Of a stretch of 64,000 nt of DNA, positions 47,170 through 56,274 are shown piece by piece. The notes under the pieces are model-generated. The model did no database searches, had not been told where the DNA came from, and saw nothing but the letters and a program-made list of their open reading frames with translations. The stretch is taken from NCBI GenBank assembly GCA_001725255.1, contig MEFV01000013.1:1-64000 (forward strand). The letters are read 5' to 3'. The stretch comes from Comamonas sp. SCN 67-35 (GTDB taxonomy: Bacteria > Pseudomonadota > Gammaproteobacteria > Burkholderiales > Burkholderiaceae_C). The number at the start of each line of letters is the position of its first letter. Position 1 is the stretch's first letter. Position numbers and translations under genes: made by a program.

Positions 47170-48339
47170 TCAAAATTCCAGACTCAGCGCGATCGACCCG
47201 AATGTGTGTTGGCCAGCCTGCTGGTCGAACTCGCGGGTTCTCCAAACGCGCATGATGGCTAGGCGCACGCCACGCCCGGCGATGATCCATTGACTGCTGA
47301 CGCCGAGAGCGGCCTGAGCGACAAAGGGCCGCCGGCTGACGTGATGGCTGCGTCGGAACAGGTTGCCATCGAGCGAGAAATCCCAGGCGACGGCTTTGGC
47401 ATCCAGGTTCAGGAAGACATGCGCTCCGGGTTTCGGGGCTCGAAGCGATGGCGGTGTGGCCGTGCGCAGATCGGCCACTGCCGAGGGCGGGCGGTTTTCC
47501 GCACCGGGGCGGATGGGGTAACTGCCGAAGTCGTTCGGGATGTTCCAGCCGAAGCGAAACTCCACGCCGGTGCTGGCGGCGGTTTCGATGTTTCCGACCC
47601 GCAGGGCGTAGCCGCCGATCACGTCGCTGCCCCGTCCCGATCGGACAGCGTCCGCCACGTAAGGCTTGAACTTGCGCTCCATGGCCATCTGAAACGCGGG
47701 TTCGTTGCGCAACTGATTGCCCCAGCCGCGAAAGCGCTCGATGCCGCGTACGCGATGCACCAGATTCTGCGACTGTTCGGCCAGTGACCAGGGGCCGATC
47801 ACGCCCAGCGTCAGCTCACGCACGTCCAGCATCTCGTAACGGGCGGCTTGCGGGTGCACGCGGCGATTCCACGCCAGGCCCAGGTAGAGCAAGCCCGCGT
47901 AAGGCCGGTCGTCTTCAATCACGTCGGTGCGTGTTTTGTCCTCGGGCGTGTACATGGCCTGGCCAAAGCGCACGGCGATGTTTTGAGACACCGACGGGCC
48001 GTCGGAATCGCGCCAGAAGCCAGGGTCGGCCCAGCCGATGAAGCGGGCGTACCAGCCGATCGGCGCGGGCAGGCACTCCGGACGAGGGCTTCCTTCCAAA
48101 TCCCGTGAAACCAGGGTGAGCGCCACACCGTTGGTGTAGTTGCGATCGGTGCCGGCGAACAGGTCGTTTTCCAGGCGCAGGGTGCCGCCGCGCCAGCGCA
48201 GGGTCTGCTCGGGCAGGCAGGACGAGGGATCGGTGGGGGGTGGGATGTCGGCGCCGAGCGCGGCCATGGGACCGAGCAATGCCCAGGCCAGCAGCAAGGG
48301 CGCGCGCGGCCCCGAGGGAGGTCTTTCAAGGCGCGCCAT
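47170..48339 (-). CDS. lpxR: Lipid A deacylase LpxR family protein
   Basis: A 389-residue outer-membrane barrel with a signal peptide (LLLAWALLGPMAALGA). The family signature LENDLFAGTDRNYTNGVALT holds the Asn-Asp pair of the active site. RPYAGLLYLGLAWNRR, GVIGPWSLAEQSQNLVHRV and the final LSLEF are also typical of DUF2219/LpxR. These enzymes remove the 3'-acyloxyacyl group of lipid A. The start overlaps the LOG gene end by 14 bp. It is the last gene of the MBL-LOG-LpxR group. Confidence 0.85.
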   Translation of the reverse strand: MARLERPPSGPRAPLLLAWALLGPMAALGADIPPPTDPSSCLPEQTLRWRGGTLRLENDLFAGTDRNYTNGVALTLVSRDLEGSPRPECLPAPIGWYARFIGWADPGFWRDSDGPSVSQNIAVRFGQAMYTPEDKTRTDVIEDDRPYAGLLYLGLAWNRRVHPQAARYEMLDVRELTLGVIGPWSLAEQSQNLVHRVRGIERFRGWGNQLRNEPAFQMAMERKFKPYVADAVRSGRGSDVIGGYALRVGNIETAASTGVEFRFGWNIPNDFGSYPIRPGAENRPPSAVADLRTATPPSLRAPKPGAHVFLNLDAKAVAWDFSLDGNLFRRSHHVSRRPFVAQAALGVSSQWIIAGRGVRLAIMRVWRTREFDQQAGQHTFGSIALSLEF

Positions 48340-49192
48340 CTTCTGCTGCCTTGCCGCGGTAAAAGCGTTCGAGGGCAGCGACGATTTCCTCGGCCTCGTC
48401 CACGCAGTCGAACAGGTCGAGATCGCCTGCGGCGACATAGCCTTCGTCCAGCAGCAGGTCGAAATCAACCACGCGGTGCCAGAAGGCGCGCCCGACCAGC
48501 ACCACGGGAATCCGCCGCATCTTGCCGGTCTGGATCAGGGTCAGCACCTCGAACAGCTCGTCGAGCGTGCCGTAGCCGCCGGGGAAGGCCACCAGCCCCC
48601 TGGCGTGCATCAGGAAATGCATCTTGCGCAGCGCGAAATAATGGAAGCGGAACGCTAGCTCCGGGCTCATGTAGGGGTTGGGCGCCTGTTCGCGCGGCAG
48701 CGTGATGTTCAGTCCGATCGAGCGTGCGCCGGCCTCGAATGCGCCGCGGTTGGCGGCCTCCATGATGCCGGGGCCGCCGCCGGTGACGACGACGAAATCG
48801 GCGCGATCCTGCTGCTGAAAGCGCGTTGAAATCAGGCTCGCGAAGCGCCGCGCCTGCTCGTAGTGGCGTGCCTGTTCGACCCGGCGGCGGGCCCGGGCAA
48901 GTTCCTGCTGCAGCTCGATATTCCCGGGAGCCGCGAGCGCCTGCTGCTCCAGCGCGCCGAGGCGGGCGCCCGCGGTGTCGGCGTCGCTGACGCGCGCGCT
49001 GCCGAAGACCACCACCGTCGATCGGATGCCCTGTTCGTGCAGGATGCGCTCGGGCTTGAGCAGTTCGAGTTGCAGGCGCAGGGGCCGCAGTTCCTCCTCG
49101 CCCAGCAGCTCGAGGTCTTCGTAGGCAAGACGGTAGGTCGGCGACTCAAGGATGGCGCGCAGGCGCTCGTCGAGATCCTCGGGGCGGCTCAT
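48326..49192 (-). CDS. LOG-family protein (nucleoside 5'-monophosphate phosphoribohydrolase type)
   Basis: A 288-residue cytoplasmic protein. The LOG core has GGGPGIMEAA (138-147) and PGGYGTLDE (204-212), the two motifs of the active site that releases the base from AMP or cytokinin ribotides. Arg189-Lys190 also belong to it. The N-terminal 60 residues and a charged coiled insertion (about 75-120) are extra compared with short LOG proteins, as in the longer TIGR00730 group. The start overlaps the MBL gene stop by 4 bp. Confidence 0.9.
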   Translation of the reverse strand: MSRPEDLDERLRAILESPTYRLAYEDLELLGEEELRPLRLQLELLKPERILHEQGIRSTVVVFGSARVSDADTAGARLGALEQQALAAPGNIELQQELARARRRVEQARHYEQARRFASLISTRFQQQDRADFVVVTGGGPGIMEAANRGAFEAGARSIGLNITLPREQAPNPYMSPELAFRFHYFALRKMHFLMHARGLVAFPGGYGTLDELFEVLTLIQTGKMRRIPVVLVGRAFWHRVVDFDLLLDEGYVAAGDLDLFDCVDEAEEIVAALERFYRGKAAEDGAP

Positions 49193-50601
49193 CGCTCACC
49201 CGCCAGAAAATCCGGCCAGCGCAGCGCATGGCCCTGTTCGGGCACCACGACCTGCCAGCCGAGCTGCTGCTGCAGGAGTTCGGCGAAGGCCTGCGCGGCG
49301 GACGACTCCCCATGCACCACGAAGGTTTGTGCCGGCGCCTGAGTGAAACCACGCGCCCAGTCCAGCAGCGCTTTCTGGTCGGCATGCGCCGAGAGGCCGT
49401 CCACGCTGTGGATCGCGGCGCGTACCGGGATGTCCTCGCCGAAGATGCGCACCCGCTCGGCGCCTTCGATCAGGCGCCGGCCCAGCGTGCCCTGCGCCTG
49501 GAAACCGGAAAACAGGACGCTGCATTCACGGCGTGGCAGGTTGTGGCGCAGGTGGTGCCGGATGCGCCCCGCATCGCACATGCCGCTGGCGGAAATGATG
49601 ATGGCCCCGGAGCGGATCCGGTTCAGCGCCATGGACTCCTCGGCACTTCCCGTGAAGTGCAGATACGGGAGATCCTCGCCACGCGCGTGCCATCCGGCCA
49701 GCTGCTTGGCCTGTTCGTCGAACAGTTCCAGGTGCTCGCGCGTGATGCGCGTGGCTTCCGTCGCCATCGGTGAATCCACGAATACCTTGGGCTGGCGCAG
49801 CCGCCCCTCGCGGGTGAGCCGATGCAGGTGGTAGAGCACCTCCTGCGTTCGGCCGACCGCGAAGGCCGGCACGATGACGTTGCCGCCGCGCTCGAACAGG
49901 GTTTCCTCGACGATGCGGACCATGTCCTCTTCGGTCGCCAGAAAATCCTTGTGCAGCCGGTCGCCGTAGGTGGACTCGATGACGAGGATGTCGGTGTCCT
50001 CGATGGGTGTCGGGTCGCGCAGGATGGGGCGTCCCGGCTGGCCCAGATCGCCGCTGAACACGATCTTGGTGGTGTGACCGTACTCGGTGACCCAGACTTC
50101 GATGATGGCGGATCCGAGGATGTGCCCGGCATCACGAAAGCGCACGCGCACCCCGACGCGAGGGGCGAACTCGCGGTCATAGGCGATGCCTCGTACCTGC
50201 TGCAGGCATTCGTGCGCGTCCTGCAAGGTGTACAGGGGGGGCACCACGGTCTTCTGCTTGAACCGCCGGGCCTCGCGCTGCGCATCGCTTTCCTGGATGT
50301 GGGCGCTGTCGGGCAGCATCACCCCGAGCAGATCGACCGTCGCCGGCGTCGCGTGGATGGGCCCCTTGAATCCTGCGCGCGTAAGCTTGGGCAGCAGCCC
50401 GCTGTGGTCGATGTGGGCGTGGGTCAGCAGCACAAAATCGATGGACGCAGGATCGAACGGGAACGGCTCGCGGTTGCGCGCCGCCGCCGTGCGCCCACCC
50501 TGGACCATGCCGCAATCGACCAGAAAGCGCAGGTTGTGCGCTTCCACCAGAAAGCACGACCCTGTGACTTCGCGTGCCGCGCCCAGGAAGCTCAGTCTCA
50601 T
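49189..50601 (-). CDS. MBL-fold metallo-hydrolase with beta-CASP/RNA-specificity domain
   Basis: A 470-residue ribonuclease-like enzyme. The zinc motif HAHIDHSG (H61-x-H63-x-D65-H66) and further ligands in FRDAGHILGSA and FSGDLG are present. The beta-CASP domain (about 190-370, VDSPMATEATRITREHLELF) and the C-terminal RMMBL region with HSVDGLSAHADQKALLDW and VHGE also fit. This is the CPSF73/Ysh1-like bacterial group, thought to act on RNA. It has no good ribosome binding site; a 16-codon frame with a strong one ends 7 bp upstream. It is first of the MBL-LOG-LpxR set. Confidence 0.9.
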   Translation of the reverse strand: MRLSFLGAAREVTGSCFLVEAHNLRFLVDCGMVQGGRTAAARNREPFPFDPASIDFVLLTHAHIDHSGLLPKLTRAGFKGPIHATPATVDLLGVMLPDSAHIQESDAQREARRFKQKTVVPPLYTLQDAHECLQQVRGIAYDREFAPRVGVRVRFRDAGHILGSAIIEVWVTEYGHTTKIVFSGDLGQPGRPILRDPTPIEDTDILVIESTYGDRLHKDFLATEEDMVRIVEETLFERGGNVIVPAFAVGRTQEVLYHLHRLTREGRLRQPKVFVDSPMATEATRITREHLELFDEQAKQLAGWHARGEDLPYLHFTGSAEESMALNRIRSGAIIISASGMCDAGRIRHHLRHNLPRRECSVLFSGFQAQGTLGRRLIEGAERVRIFGEDIPVRAAIHSVDGLSAHADQKALLDWARGFTQAPAQTFVVHGESSAAQAFAELLQQQLGWQVVVPEQGHALRWPDFLAGER

Positions 50602-50608
50602 GGGATGT

Positions 50609-50659
50609 TCACTCCGGCGTCTTCTTCTGTGTTGGGCAGGTGCTCAGGCCGATGTGCAT
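50609..50659 (-). CDS. Possible 16-residue leader peptide before the MBL gene
   Basis: The ATG at 50659 is preceded by AAGGAG at ideal spacing and opens the frame MHIGLSTCPTQKKTPE, which stops 7 bp before the MBL start codon. The downstream gene lacks a good site of its own, so translational coupling through this short frame is plausible. It could also be a decayed gene start. Confidence 0.35.
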   Translation of the reverse strand: MHIGLSTCPTQKKTPE

Positions 50660-50679
50660 AGTGATCTCCTTGTAGTACG

Positions 50680-52218
50680 TCAGGGGGTGGAAAACGCGAC
50701 GGGGGCGGCGGCGTCCCGCAGCGGATGCGCGGTGGGCGATGTGGCAGTGGACGCGTCCCAGCCACCGCCCAGCGCCTTGTACAGCGCCACCAATTGCACG
50801 GCGGCGTTGGCATGCGCCCGTGCGGTTGCGGTTTCGGCCTCGTGCAGGCTGCGCTGGGCGGCCAGCAGTTCGACCAGTGCGATGTCGCCCGCCGCGTAGC
50901 GCGCCCTGGCGTGGCCGTAGCTGGCGCGCGCGGCATCCAGCGCCATGCCGCGGCGCTCCAGTGTGTCGAGCCCGCCGTGGTAGTCGCCCAGCGCGCGCTC
51001 GGCGTCGCCCAGCGCCGCCAGCACGGCCTGTTCATAAGCCAGCGCGGCCTGCCGCTGCCCCGCCTCGCGTGTCCGGATCTCGGCGCGAACGCGGCCACCG
51101 TCGAACAAGCGCCAGGACACCAGCGGCAGGATGGAAAAGCGCGAGCTGGAGGCATCGAACCAATCGCCGGTGCTCAGCGCCTGAAAGCCCCCGCCGACAC
51201 CGATGGAAAGCTTGGGAAACAGCTCGGCCGTGGCCACGCCGATGTCGGCGGAGCTCGCGGCCAGGCGCCGTTCCGCCGCCAGCACGTCGGGGCGCCGGCG
51301 CAGGATGTCGGCGCGCTCGCCCACCGGCAGCGCGCGCAAAGTGCACGGCGCCATGGGGCCATCCAGCAAAGCCAGCTCCCGCTCTGGCGGGGCACCCAGC
51401 AGCACGCCCAGGCCGAGCACCGCGGCGCGCTGACGCGTCTGGATCTCCGGGATGAGCGCGTTGGCTGTCGTCCATTGGGCGTACGCCGCCTCCACGTCGG
51501 CGGCCGACGCGTCGCCCGCCGCATGGCGCAGGCGCACCAGTTCCAGGGTTTGCTGCAGTGTGCCCAGCGTGGCCTGTTGTGCATGCAGCTCGTAGCGGGC
51601 GCCGACGGCGGTGAACCAGGTGCGCGCAACCTCGGCCACGATGCGCATGCGAACGCCCTGCGCCTCGACCTCGGTCGCCTGCAGACGGGCGCTGGCGCCT
51701 TCCAGGGCGCGCTGCCTGGCGCCGAACAGATCGGCCTCCCAGGCCGCGTCGAAGCCTGCGTCGTAGATGGTCTGCGTGGCGTCCAGGCCGGGGATGCTGC
51801 CAACGGGCAAGGGGCCGTTCTCGCTTTGGCTGCGTCGGTTGACGCTCGCGCCGACGCCCACGGTCGGCAATGCCTGACCGGCTACGCGATCGCGCAGGGC
51901 ACGTGCCTCGTCGATGCGCGCCGCGGCCTGGCGCAGGTCCAGGTTCTGCGCCAGCGCCGAGGTGATCAGGCGGTCGAGGATCGGGTCGTCCAGAGCAGAC
52001 CACCAGTGGCTCAGGTCGGCGGACTGGGCTTCACTGGCCAAGGGCAAGGTCCAGCCGCTGCCGACATCGACCGGCGGCGGTTCGCGGTAGTCGGGGCCGA
52101 CGGCGGCGCAGGCGGTCAGCAGCAAGCCGGACAGGGCCAGCGCGAGCGCTCGCATGCGCCCAGGGGCCAGTCCGGTGACGGCTGCATGAAGGACGGGGGT
52201 GGGGGTCTTGGGTTTCAT
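50680..52218 (-). CDS. Outer-membrane efflux lipoprotein (NodT family)
   Basis: A 512-residue TolC-like channel. A lipoprotein signal ends LLLTACAAVGPDY, with the acylated Cys near residue 37. Two OEP repeats follow (SALAQNLDLRQAAARIDEAR ... RRRPDVLAAERRLAASSADI). The ATG overlaps the preceding permease stop (ATGA); the internal ATG at 52155 would also keep the lipobox. It would serve as outer-membrane exit for the ABC exporter encoded just upstream, an unusual addition to the YbhGFSR-like set. Confidence 0.9.
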   Translation of the reverse strand: MKPKTPTPVLHAAVTGLAPGRMRALALALSGLLLTACAAVGPDYREPPPVDVGSGWTLPLASEAQSADLSHWWSALDDPILDRLITSALAQNLDLRQAAARIDEARALRDRVAGQALPTVGVGASVNRRSQSENGPLPVGSIPGLDATQTIYDAGFDAAWEADLFGARQRALEGASARLQATEVEAQGVRMRIVAEVARTWFTAVGARYELHAQQATLGTLQQTLELVRLRHAAGDASAADVEAAYAQWTTANALIPEIQTRQRAAVLGLGVLLGAPPERELALLDGPMAPCTLRALPVGERADILRRRPDVLAAERRLAASSADIGVATAELFPKLSIGVGGGFQALSTGDWFDASSSRFSILPLVSWRLFDGGRVRAEIRTREAGQRQAALAYEQAVLAALGDAERALGDYHGGLDTLERRGMALDAARASYGHARARYAAGDIALVELLAAQRSLHEAETATARAHANAAVQLVALYKALGGGWDASTATSPTAHPLRDAAAPVAFSTP

Positions 52219-53333
52219 TGCAGGCGTCCTCGAACGAATACGGTGGCCATGGTCAGCGTGGCGAGTGCGATGATCGCCAGCGGCCACAGGCTGGCCAGGA
52301 TCTCGCCGGGTGGCATGGCCTTCAAAAAGCTGCCCTCGACGATGATCAGGAAGTGGGTCAGCGGAATGGCCTGTGCCAGCCATTGGAAAACGACGGGCAT
52401 GTTCTCCACCGGTGTGGCAAAGCCGGACATCAGCACCGCCGGCACGCCAATGGCAAACGCCCCCAGGATGGCCTGTTGCTGCGTCATGCTCACGGCGGAA
52501 ATCATCAGGCCGATGCCGACCACCGACAGGATGAACAGTACGAGGCTCGCGAGCAGCAGGGCGAACGAGCCGGTGAATGGAATGCCGAACAGGAAAACGC
52601 CCGCGCCGATCATGAACAGGCCCAGCAGCGTGCCGATGGCCAGCGCCGGCAGTGATTTGGAAATGATGATTTCCGGCGTCGAGGTGGGCGAGACCAGCAA
52701 CTGGTCAAACGTGCCGAGCTCGCGTTCGCGCGCGATCGACAGCGAGGTGATCAAGAGCGAGCTGAACAGCGCCAGGATGCCGGTCAGGCCGGGCACGATG
52801 TACCAGCGGTAGACCAGATTCGGGTTGAACCAGTGGCGCACCAGCACGGGGGAGGGCGCCTGTGCCTCAGGCACCACCTCGGCGCCGACATCGGCGGCGA
52901 TGGTCGACAGGTAGGACGCCGTGATCTGCCCCGAGTTGCTGCGCCGGCCATCGACCAGCAGCTGCGCGCGGCCGCTCTCGCCGGCGGCGATCGTGCGCGA
53001 GAAATCCGCGGGAATGGCCAGCGCCGCGATCACCTCGCCGCGGTCGATCAGCTCGTGCAACTGCTGCCGGTTGTCGATGCGCCGCACATGGGTAATGAAC
53101 TGGGCACTTTCCAGCCGCTGCACCAGCTCGTGCGACCAGCGGCCCGCGTCCTGGTTGTAGACGGCGATATCGACGTTGCGCACTTCCAGCGTGGCGGCGA
53201 AGGCGAACACCAGCAGCTGCAGGATGGGCGGCACGAACACCACCATGCGGCTGCGCGGGTCGCGCAGCACGCTGAGCACTTCCTTGATGAACTGGGCGCG
53301 CAGGCGGGTGAACGAGAAGGCAGTGGTCCACAT
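52215..53333 (-). CDS. ybhR: ABC exporter permease (YbhR-like)
   Basis: A 372-residue ABC-2 type membrane protein. TM1 (VVFVPPILQLLVFAFAATLE) is followed by a large periplasmic loop (about 60-175) and five C-terminal helices with SIARERELGTFDQLLVSPTS, the typical ABC-2 motif. It would form a heterodimer with the preceding permease. The start is the ATG of MWTTAFSF, 4 bp after the other permease stop. It is part of the TetR-adaptor-ATPase-permease-permease-OMF operon. Confidence 0.9.
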   Translation of the reverse strand: MWTTAFSFTRLRAQFIKEVLSVLRDPRSRMVVFVPPILQLLVFAFAATLEVRNVDIAVYNQDAGRWSHELVQRLESAQFITHVRRIDNRQQLHELIDRGEVIAALAIPADFSRTIAAGESGRAQLLVDGRRSNSGQITASYLSTIAADVGAEVVPEAQAPSPVLVRHWFNPNLVYRWYIVPGLTGILALFSSLLITSLSIARERELGTFDQLLVSPTSTPEIIISKSLPALAIGTLLGLFMIGAGVFLFGIPFTGSFALLLASLVLFILSVVGIGLMISAVSMTQQQAILGAFAIGVPAVLMSGFATPVENMPVVFQWLAQAIPLTHFLIIVEGSFLKAMPPGEILASLWPLAIIALATLTMATVFVRGRLQ

Positions 53334-53337
53334 GGGT

Positions 53338-54483
53338 TCACTCCAGGTTCTTGCGCGTGGCGCGCTTGGCGATGACGAAGAACAGCGCACCGATCGCCGC
53401 CATCGCCGCCAGGTTGGGCAGGAACACCGCCCAGACGTCGCCGGCCAGGAACACGGTTTTCAGCGAATCGACGAAGTAGCGCGCCGGAACCACGCGGGTG
53501 ATGGTGCGGATCGGTGCGGGCATGGCGTCGATTTCGTACAGAAAGCCCGACAACATGAAGGCTGGCAGAAAGCCCGTGAACAGCGCGATCTGCGCCGCCA
53601 GGAACTGGTTGCGTGCCAGCGAGGAAATCAGCAGGCCCTGGCCCAGCGCCGGTACCATGAACACCGCCGACAGCAGCAGCAGCGCCGCCAGTGAGCCACG
53701 CATCGGCACGCCGAACACGAACACGGCCAGCGCCGCCGCGCCCAGCGTGGACAGCATGCCGAGCGCGAAGTACGGCAGCAGCTTGCCGATCAGGATCTCG
53801 GCCACCGACGCGGGCGTGGACAGCACCGCCTCCATGGTGCCGCGCTCCCATTCGCGCGCCACCACCAGCGCGGTGAGCATGGTGCCGATGATGGTCATGA
53901 CGATGGCGATGGCGCCGGGGATCAGCGCGCGGCGGCTTTCCAGCTCGGGGTTGAACCAGTAGCGCGGCTCCAGCACGACGGGCTGGGGCGCCGCTGCGAC
54001 GTCGAGCCCGGCGCGCCAGGTCTGCACCACGCCGCGTGCGTAGTTCTCGACGTAGTTGGCGGTGTTGGGGTAGGAGCCATCGGTGACGATCTGCACCAGC
54101 GGCTCGGTGCCGCGCTGCGCCATGCGCCGCTCGAAGTCCTGCGGAATCACCACGTAGCCGCGCAACTCGCCGGACACCAGCTTGTCGGCCACTTCGCGCC
54201 GGTCATGGGCGAACTGCACCTGCAGGAAGCGGGTGCCCGAAAACGCGGCGGCCAGCGACTGCGCCGACGCGCCGGGCGATTCGAGCACCACGCCGACGCG
54301 GACGTTCCTGGCATCCAGCGACACCGCATAGGCAAACAGCAGCAGCAACACCACCGGCAGCACGAAGGCGATCAGCAGCGTCGAGGGGTCGCGCAGCGCC
54401 TGGTGGCTTTCCTTGGTGACCAAGGCCAACAGGCGGCGCAGGTCGAAGCGGCGCGGCTTGGGGTCGCGGGCGGTGCTGCTCAT
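53338..54483 (-). CDS. ybhS: ABC exporter permease (YbhS-like)
   Basis: A 381-residue ABC-2 permease. TM1 (LLIAFVLPVVLLLLFAYAVS) is followed by an extracytoplasmic domain and five helices with VAREWERGTMEAVLSTPASV. It is paralogous to the next permease. It overlaps the ATPase gene by 4 bp. In E. coli the equivalent YbhFSR complex exports cations and drugs; the substrate here is unknown. Confidence 0.9.
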   Translation of the reverse strand: MSSTARDPKPRRFDLRRLLALVTKESHQALRDPSTLLIAFVLPVVLLLLFAYAVSLDARNVRVGVVLESPGASAQSLAAAFSGTRFLQVQFAHDRREVADKLVSGELRGYVVIPQDFERRMAQRGTEPLVQIVTDGSYPNTANYVENYARGVVQTWRAGLDVAAAPQPVVLEPRYWFNPELESRRALIPGAIAIVMTIIGTMLTALVVAREWERGTMEAVLSTPASVAEILIGKLLPYFALGMLSTLGAAALAVFVFGVPMRGSLAALLLLSAVFMVPALGQGLLISSLARNQFLAAQIALFTGFLPAFMLSGFLYEIDAMPAPIRTITRVVPARYFVDSLKTVFLAGDVWAVFLPNLAAMAAIGALFFVIAKRATRKNLE

Positions 54484-56273
54484 GTGGCGGCCTCCAGCTC
54501 GCGATCCGCCGACTCCACCAGGTGGATGAAGGCGTCCTCCATGGTCGGATCAGGTCGTTCGGGATTGGCCGCCGAGCGTTTGAGCGCGTCAGGCGTATCG
54601 AGGGCAATCAGCCGTGCGCGCGACAGCATCGCGACGCGGTCGCAATATTCGGCTTCGTCCATGAAGTGGGTGGTGACCATGATGGTCACGCCCTTGCGCG
54701 CCAGACCGTTGATGTGGGTCCAGAACTCGCGCCGGGTGATCGGATCCACGCCCGAGGTGGGCTCGTCCAGGAACAGCACGGGCGGGCGGTGCATCAGCGC
54801 GCAGGCCAGCGCCAGGCGTTGCTTGTGGCCCAGCGGCAGGGAGTCGGGGGTGGCCGAAAGCCAATCGCCCAGGTCGAAGGTTGCGATCATCTCGGCGATG
54901 CGCTCGCGCCGGGTGCGGCCTTCCAGCCCGTAGACGCCGGCCGAGAACTCCAGGTTCTGCTGCACCGACAGCAGGCCGTAGAGCGAAAACTTCTGCGCCA
55001 TGTAGCCCAGCCGGCTCTTGGCCGCGCCGGTGGCGCGGCGCAGGTCGAGCCCCACCACATGCGCTTCACCCGCCGTGGGTTTGAGCAGGCCGCACAGCAT
55101 CTTGAAGGTGGTGGACTTGCCGGCGCCATTGGGGCCGAGCAGGCCGAAGATTTCGCCCTTGCGCACCTCGAAGCTGACCTGGTCGGTGGCGGTGAATTCG
55201 CCGAAGCGCTTGGTGAGGTCGCGGCACGACACGGCGATGTCCGAGCCCAGCTCGACCGGTCCCAGCCGTTCGGCCAGGGTGGACGTGCCGCCGGGGCCGC
55301 CGCCGAGCAGGTCGATGAAGGCGTCCTCGAAGCGCGCCGGCACCGGCGCCAGCGCTACCCGCGCCTGGTCGGCCAGGGCCTGCACCTGCGCCGTGTCTGC
55401 GCCCGCGCGCAGCACCACGCGCACGCCGGCGCCCTGGATCACCCCATCGCTCACGCTGGGCAGATCGAGCGCCTCGGTCAGCACTGCCCGGCGTTCGGCG
55501 CCAACATTCTCCAGGCGGAAGCTGCGGCCTTCGAGCTGCGCGGTGAGCTGCTGCGGCGGGCCATCGAACAGCAGCTGCCCCTGGTTCAGCAGCAGCACGC
55601 TTTCGCAGCGCTCGGCCTCGTCCAGGTAGGCCGTGGACCAGACCACGGCCATGCCCTCGTCGGTCAGCGCCTGCACCATGCGCCACAGGTCCTGGCGGCT
55701 GACCGGGTCGACGCCCACGCCGGGCTCGTCCAGCAGCAGCACCTTGGGCCGCGCCATCAGCGCACAGGCCAGCCCCAGCTTCTGCTTCATGCCGCCTGAG
55801 AGCTTGCCGGCCAGGCGCTGGGTGAAGGGCGCGAGGCGCGTGAAATCGAGCAGCTCGGCAAACAGATCGGCATTGCGGCCCGCGTCCATGCCGCGCAGCT
55901 GCGCGTACAGGCGCATGTTCTCCATCACCGACAGGTCTTCGTACAGGCCGAAGCGCTGCGGCATGTAGCCGCTGGCGACGTGGATGGCGTCGTTGTCCCT
56001 GACCACGTCGAAGCCGGCCAGGGTGACGCGGCCGGCGTTGGGCTCCAGCAGGCCGGTCAGGATGCGCATCAGTGTCGTCTTGCCTGCGCCGTCGGGGCCG
56101 ACCAGGCCGGTCAGCCGTCCATAGTGGATGCGCGCGCTCAAGCCGCGCAGGGCCTGCACCTGGCCGAAGTGCTTGTCCACGCCGTCGATGACGACGGCGA
56201 CGGCAGCATCGGTCTTGACGGCCGCGCCGTTCGGCGTGGCGGCGCTGGCGGCGTCAGCGGCGTTCGTGGGCAT
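54480..56273 (-). CDS. ybhF: ABC exporter ATPase with two nucleotide-binding domains (YbhF-like)
   Basis: A 597-residue fusion of two ABC ATPase domains. The first has Walker A GPDGAGKTT (59-67) and LSGGMKQK, but its Walker B region reads LLLDEPGVGVD. The second has GPNGAGKST, LPLGHKQRLALA in place of the usual LSGGQ signature, LFLDEPTSGVD and the switch His in VTTHFMDEAE. Such asymmetry is normal for YbhF. The start lies 1 bp after the adaptor stop codon. Confidence 0.92.
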   Translation of the reverse strand: MPTNAADAASAATPNGAAVKTDAAVAVVIDGVDKHFGQVQALRGLSARIHYGRLTGLVGPDGAGKTTLMRILTGLLEPNAGRVTLAGFDVVRDNDAIHVASGYMPQRFGLYEDLSVMENMRLYAQLRGMDAGRNADLFAELLDFTRLAPFTQRLAGKLSGGMKQKLGLACALMARPKVLLLDEPGVGVDPVSRQDLWRMVQALTDEGMAVVWSTAYLDEAERCESVLLLNQGQLLFDGPPQQLTAQLEGRSFRLENVGAERRAVLTEALDLPSVSDGVIQGAGVRVVLRAGADTAQVQALADQARVALAPVPARFEDAFIDLLGGGPGGTSTLAERLGPVELGSDIAVSCRDLTKRFGEFTATDQVSFEVRKGEIFGLLGPNGAGKSTTFKMLCGLLKPTAGEAHVVGLDLRRATGAAKSRLGYMAQKFSLYGLLSVQQNLEFSAGVYGLEGRTRRERIAEMIATFDLGDWLSATPDSLPLGHKQRLALACALMHRPPVLFLDEPTSGVDPITRREFWTHINGLARKGVTIMVTTHFMDEAEYCDRVAMLSRARLIALDTPDALKRSAANPERPDPTMEDAFIHLVESADRELEAAT

Positions 56274-56274
56274 C

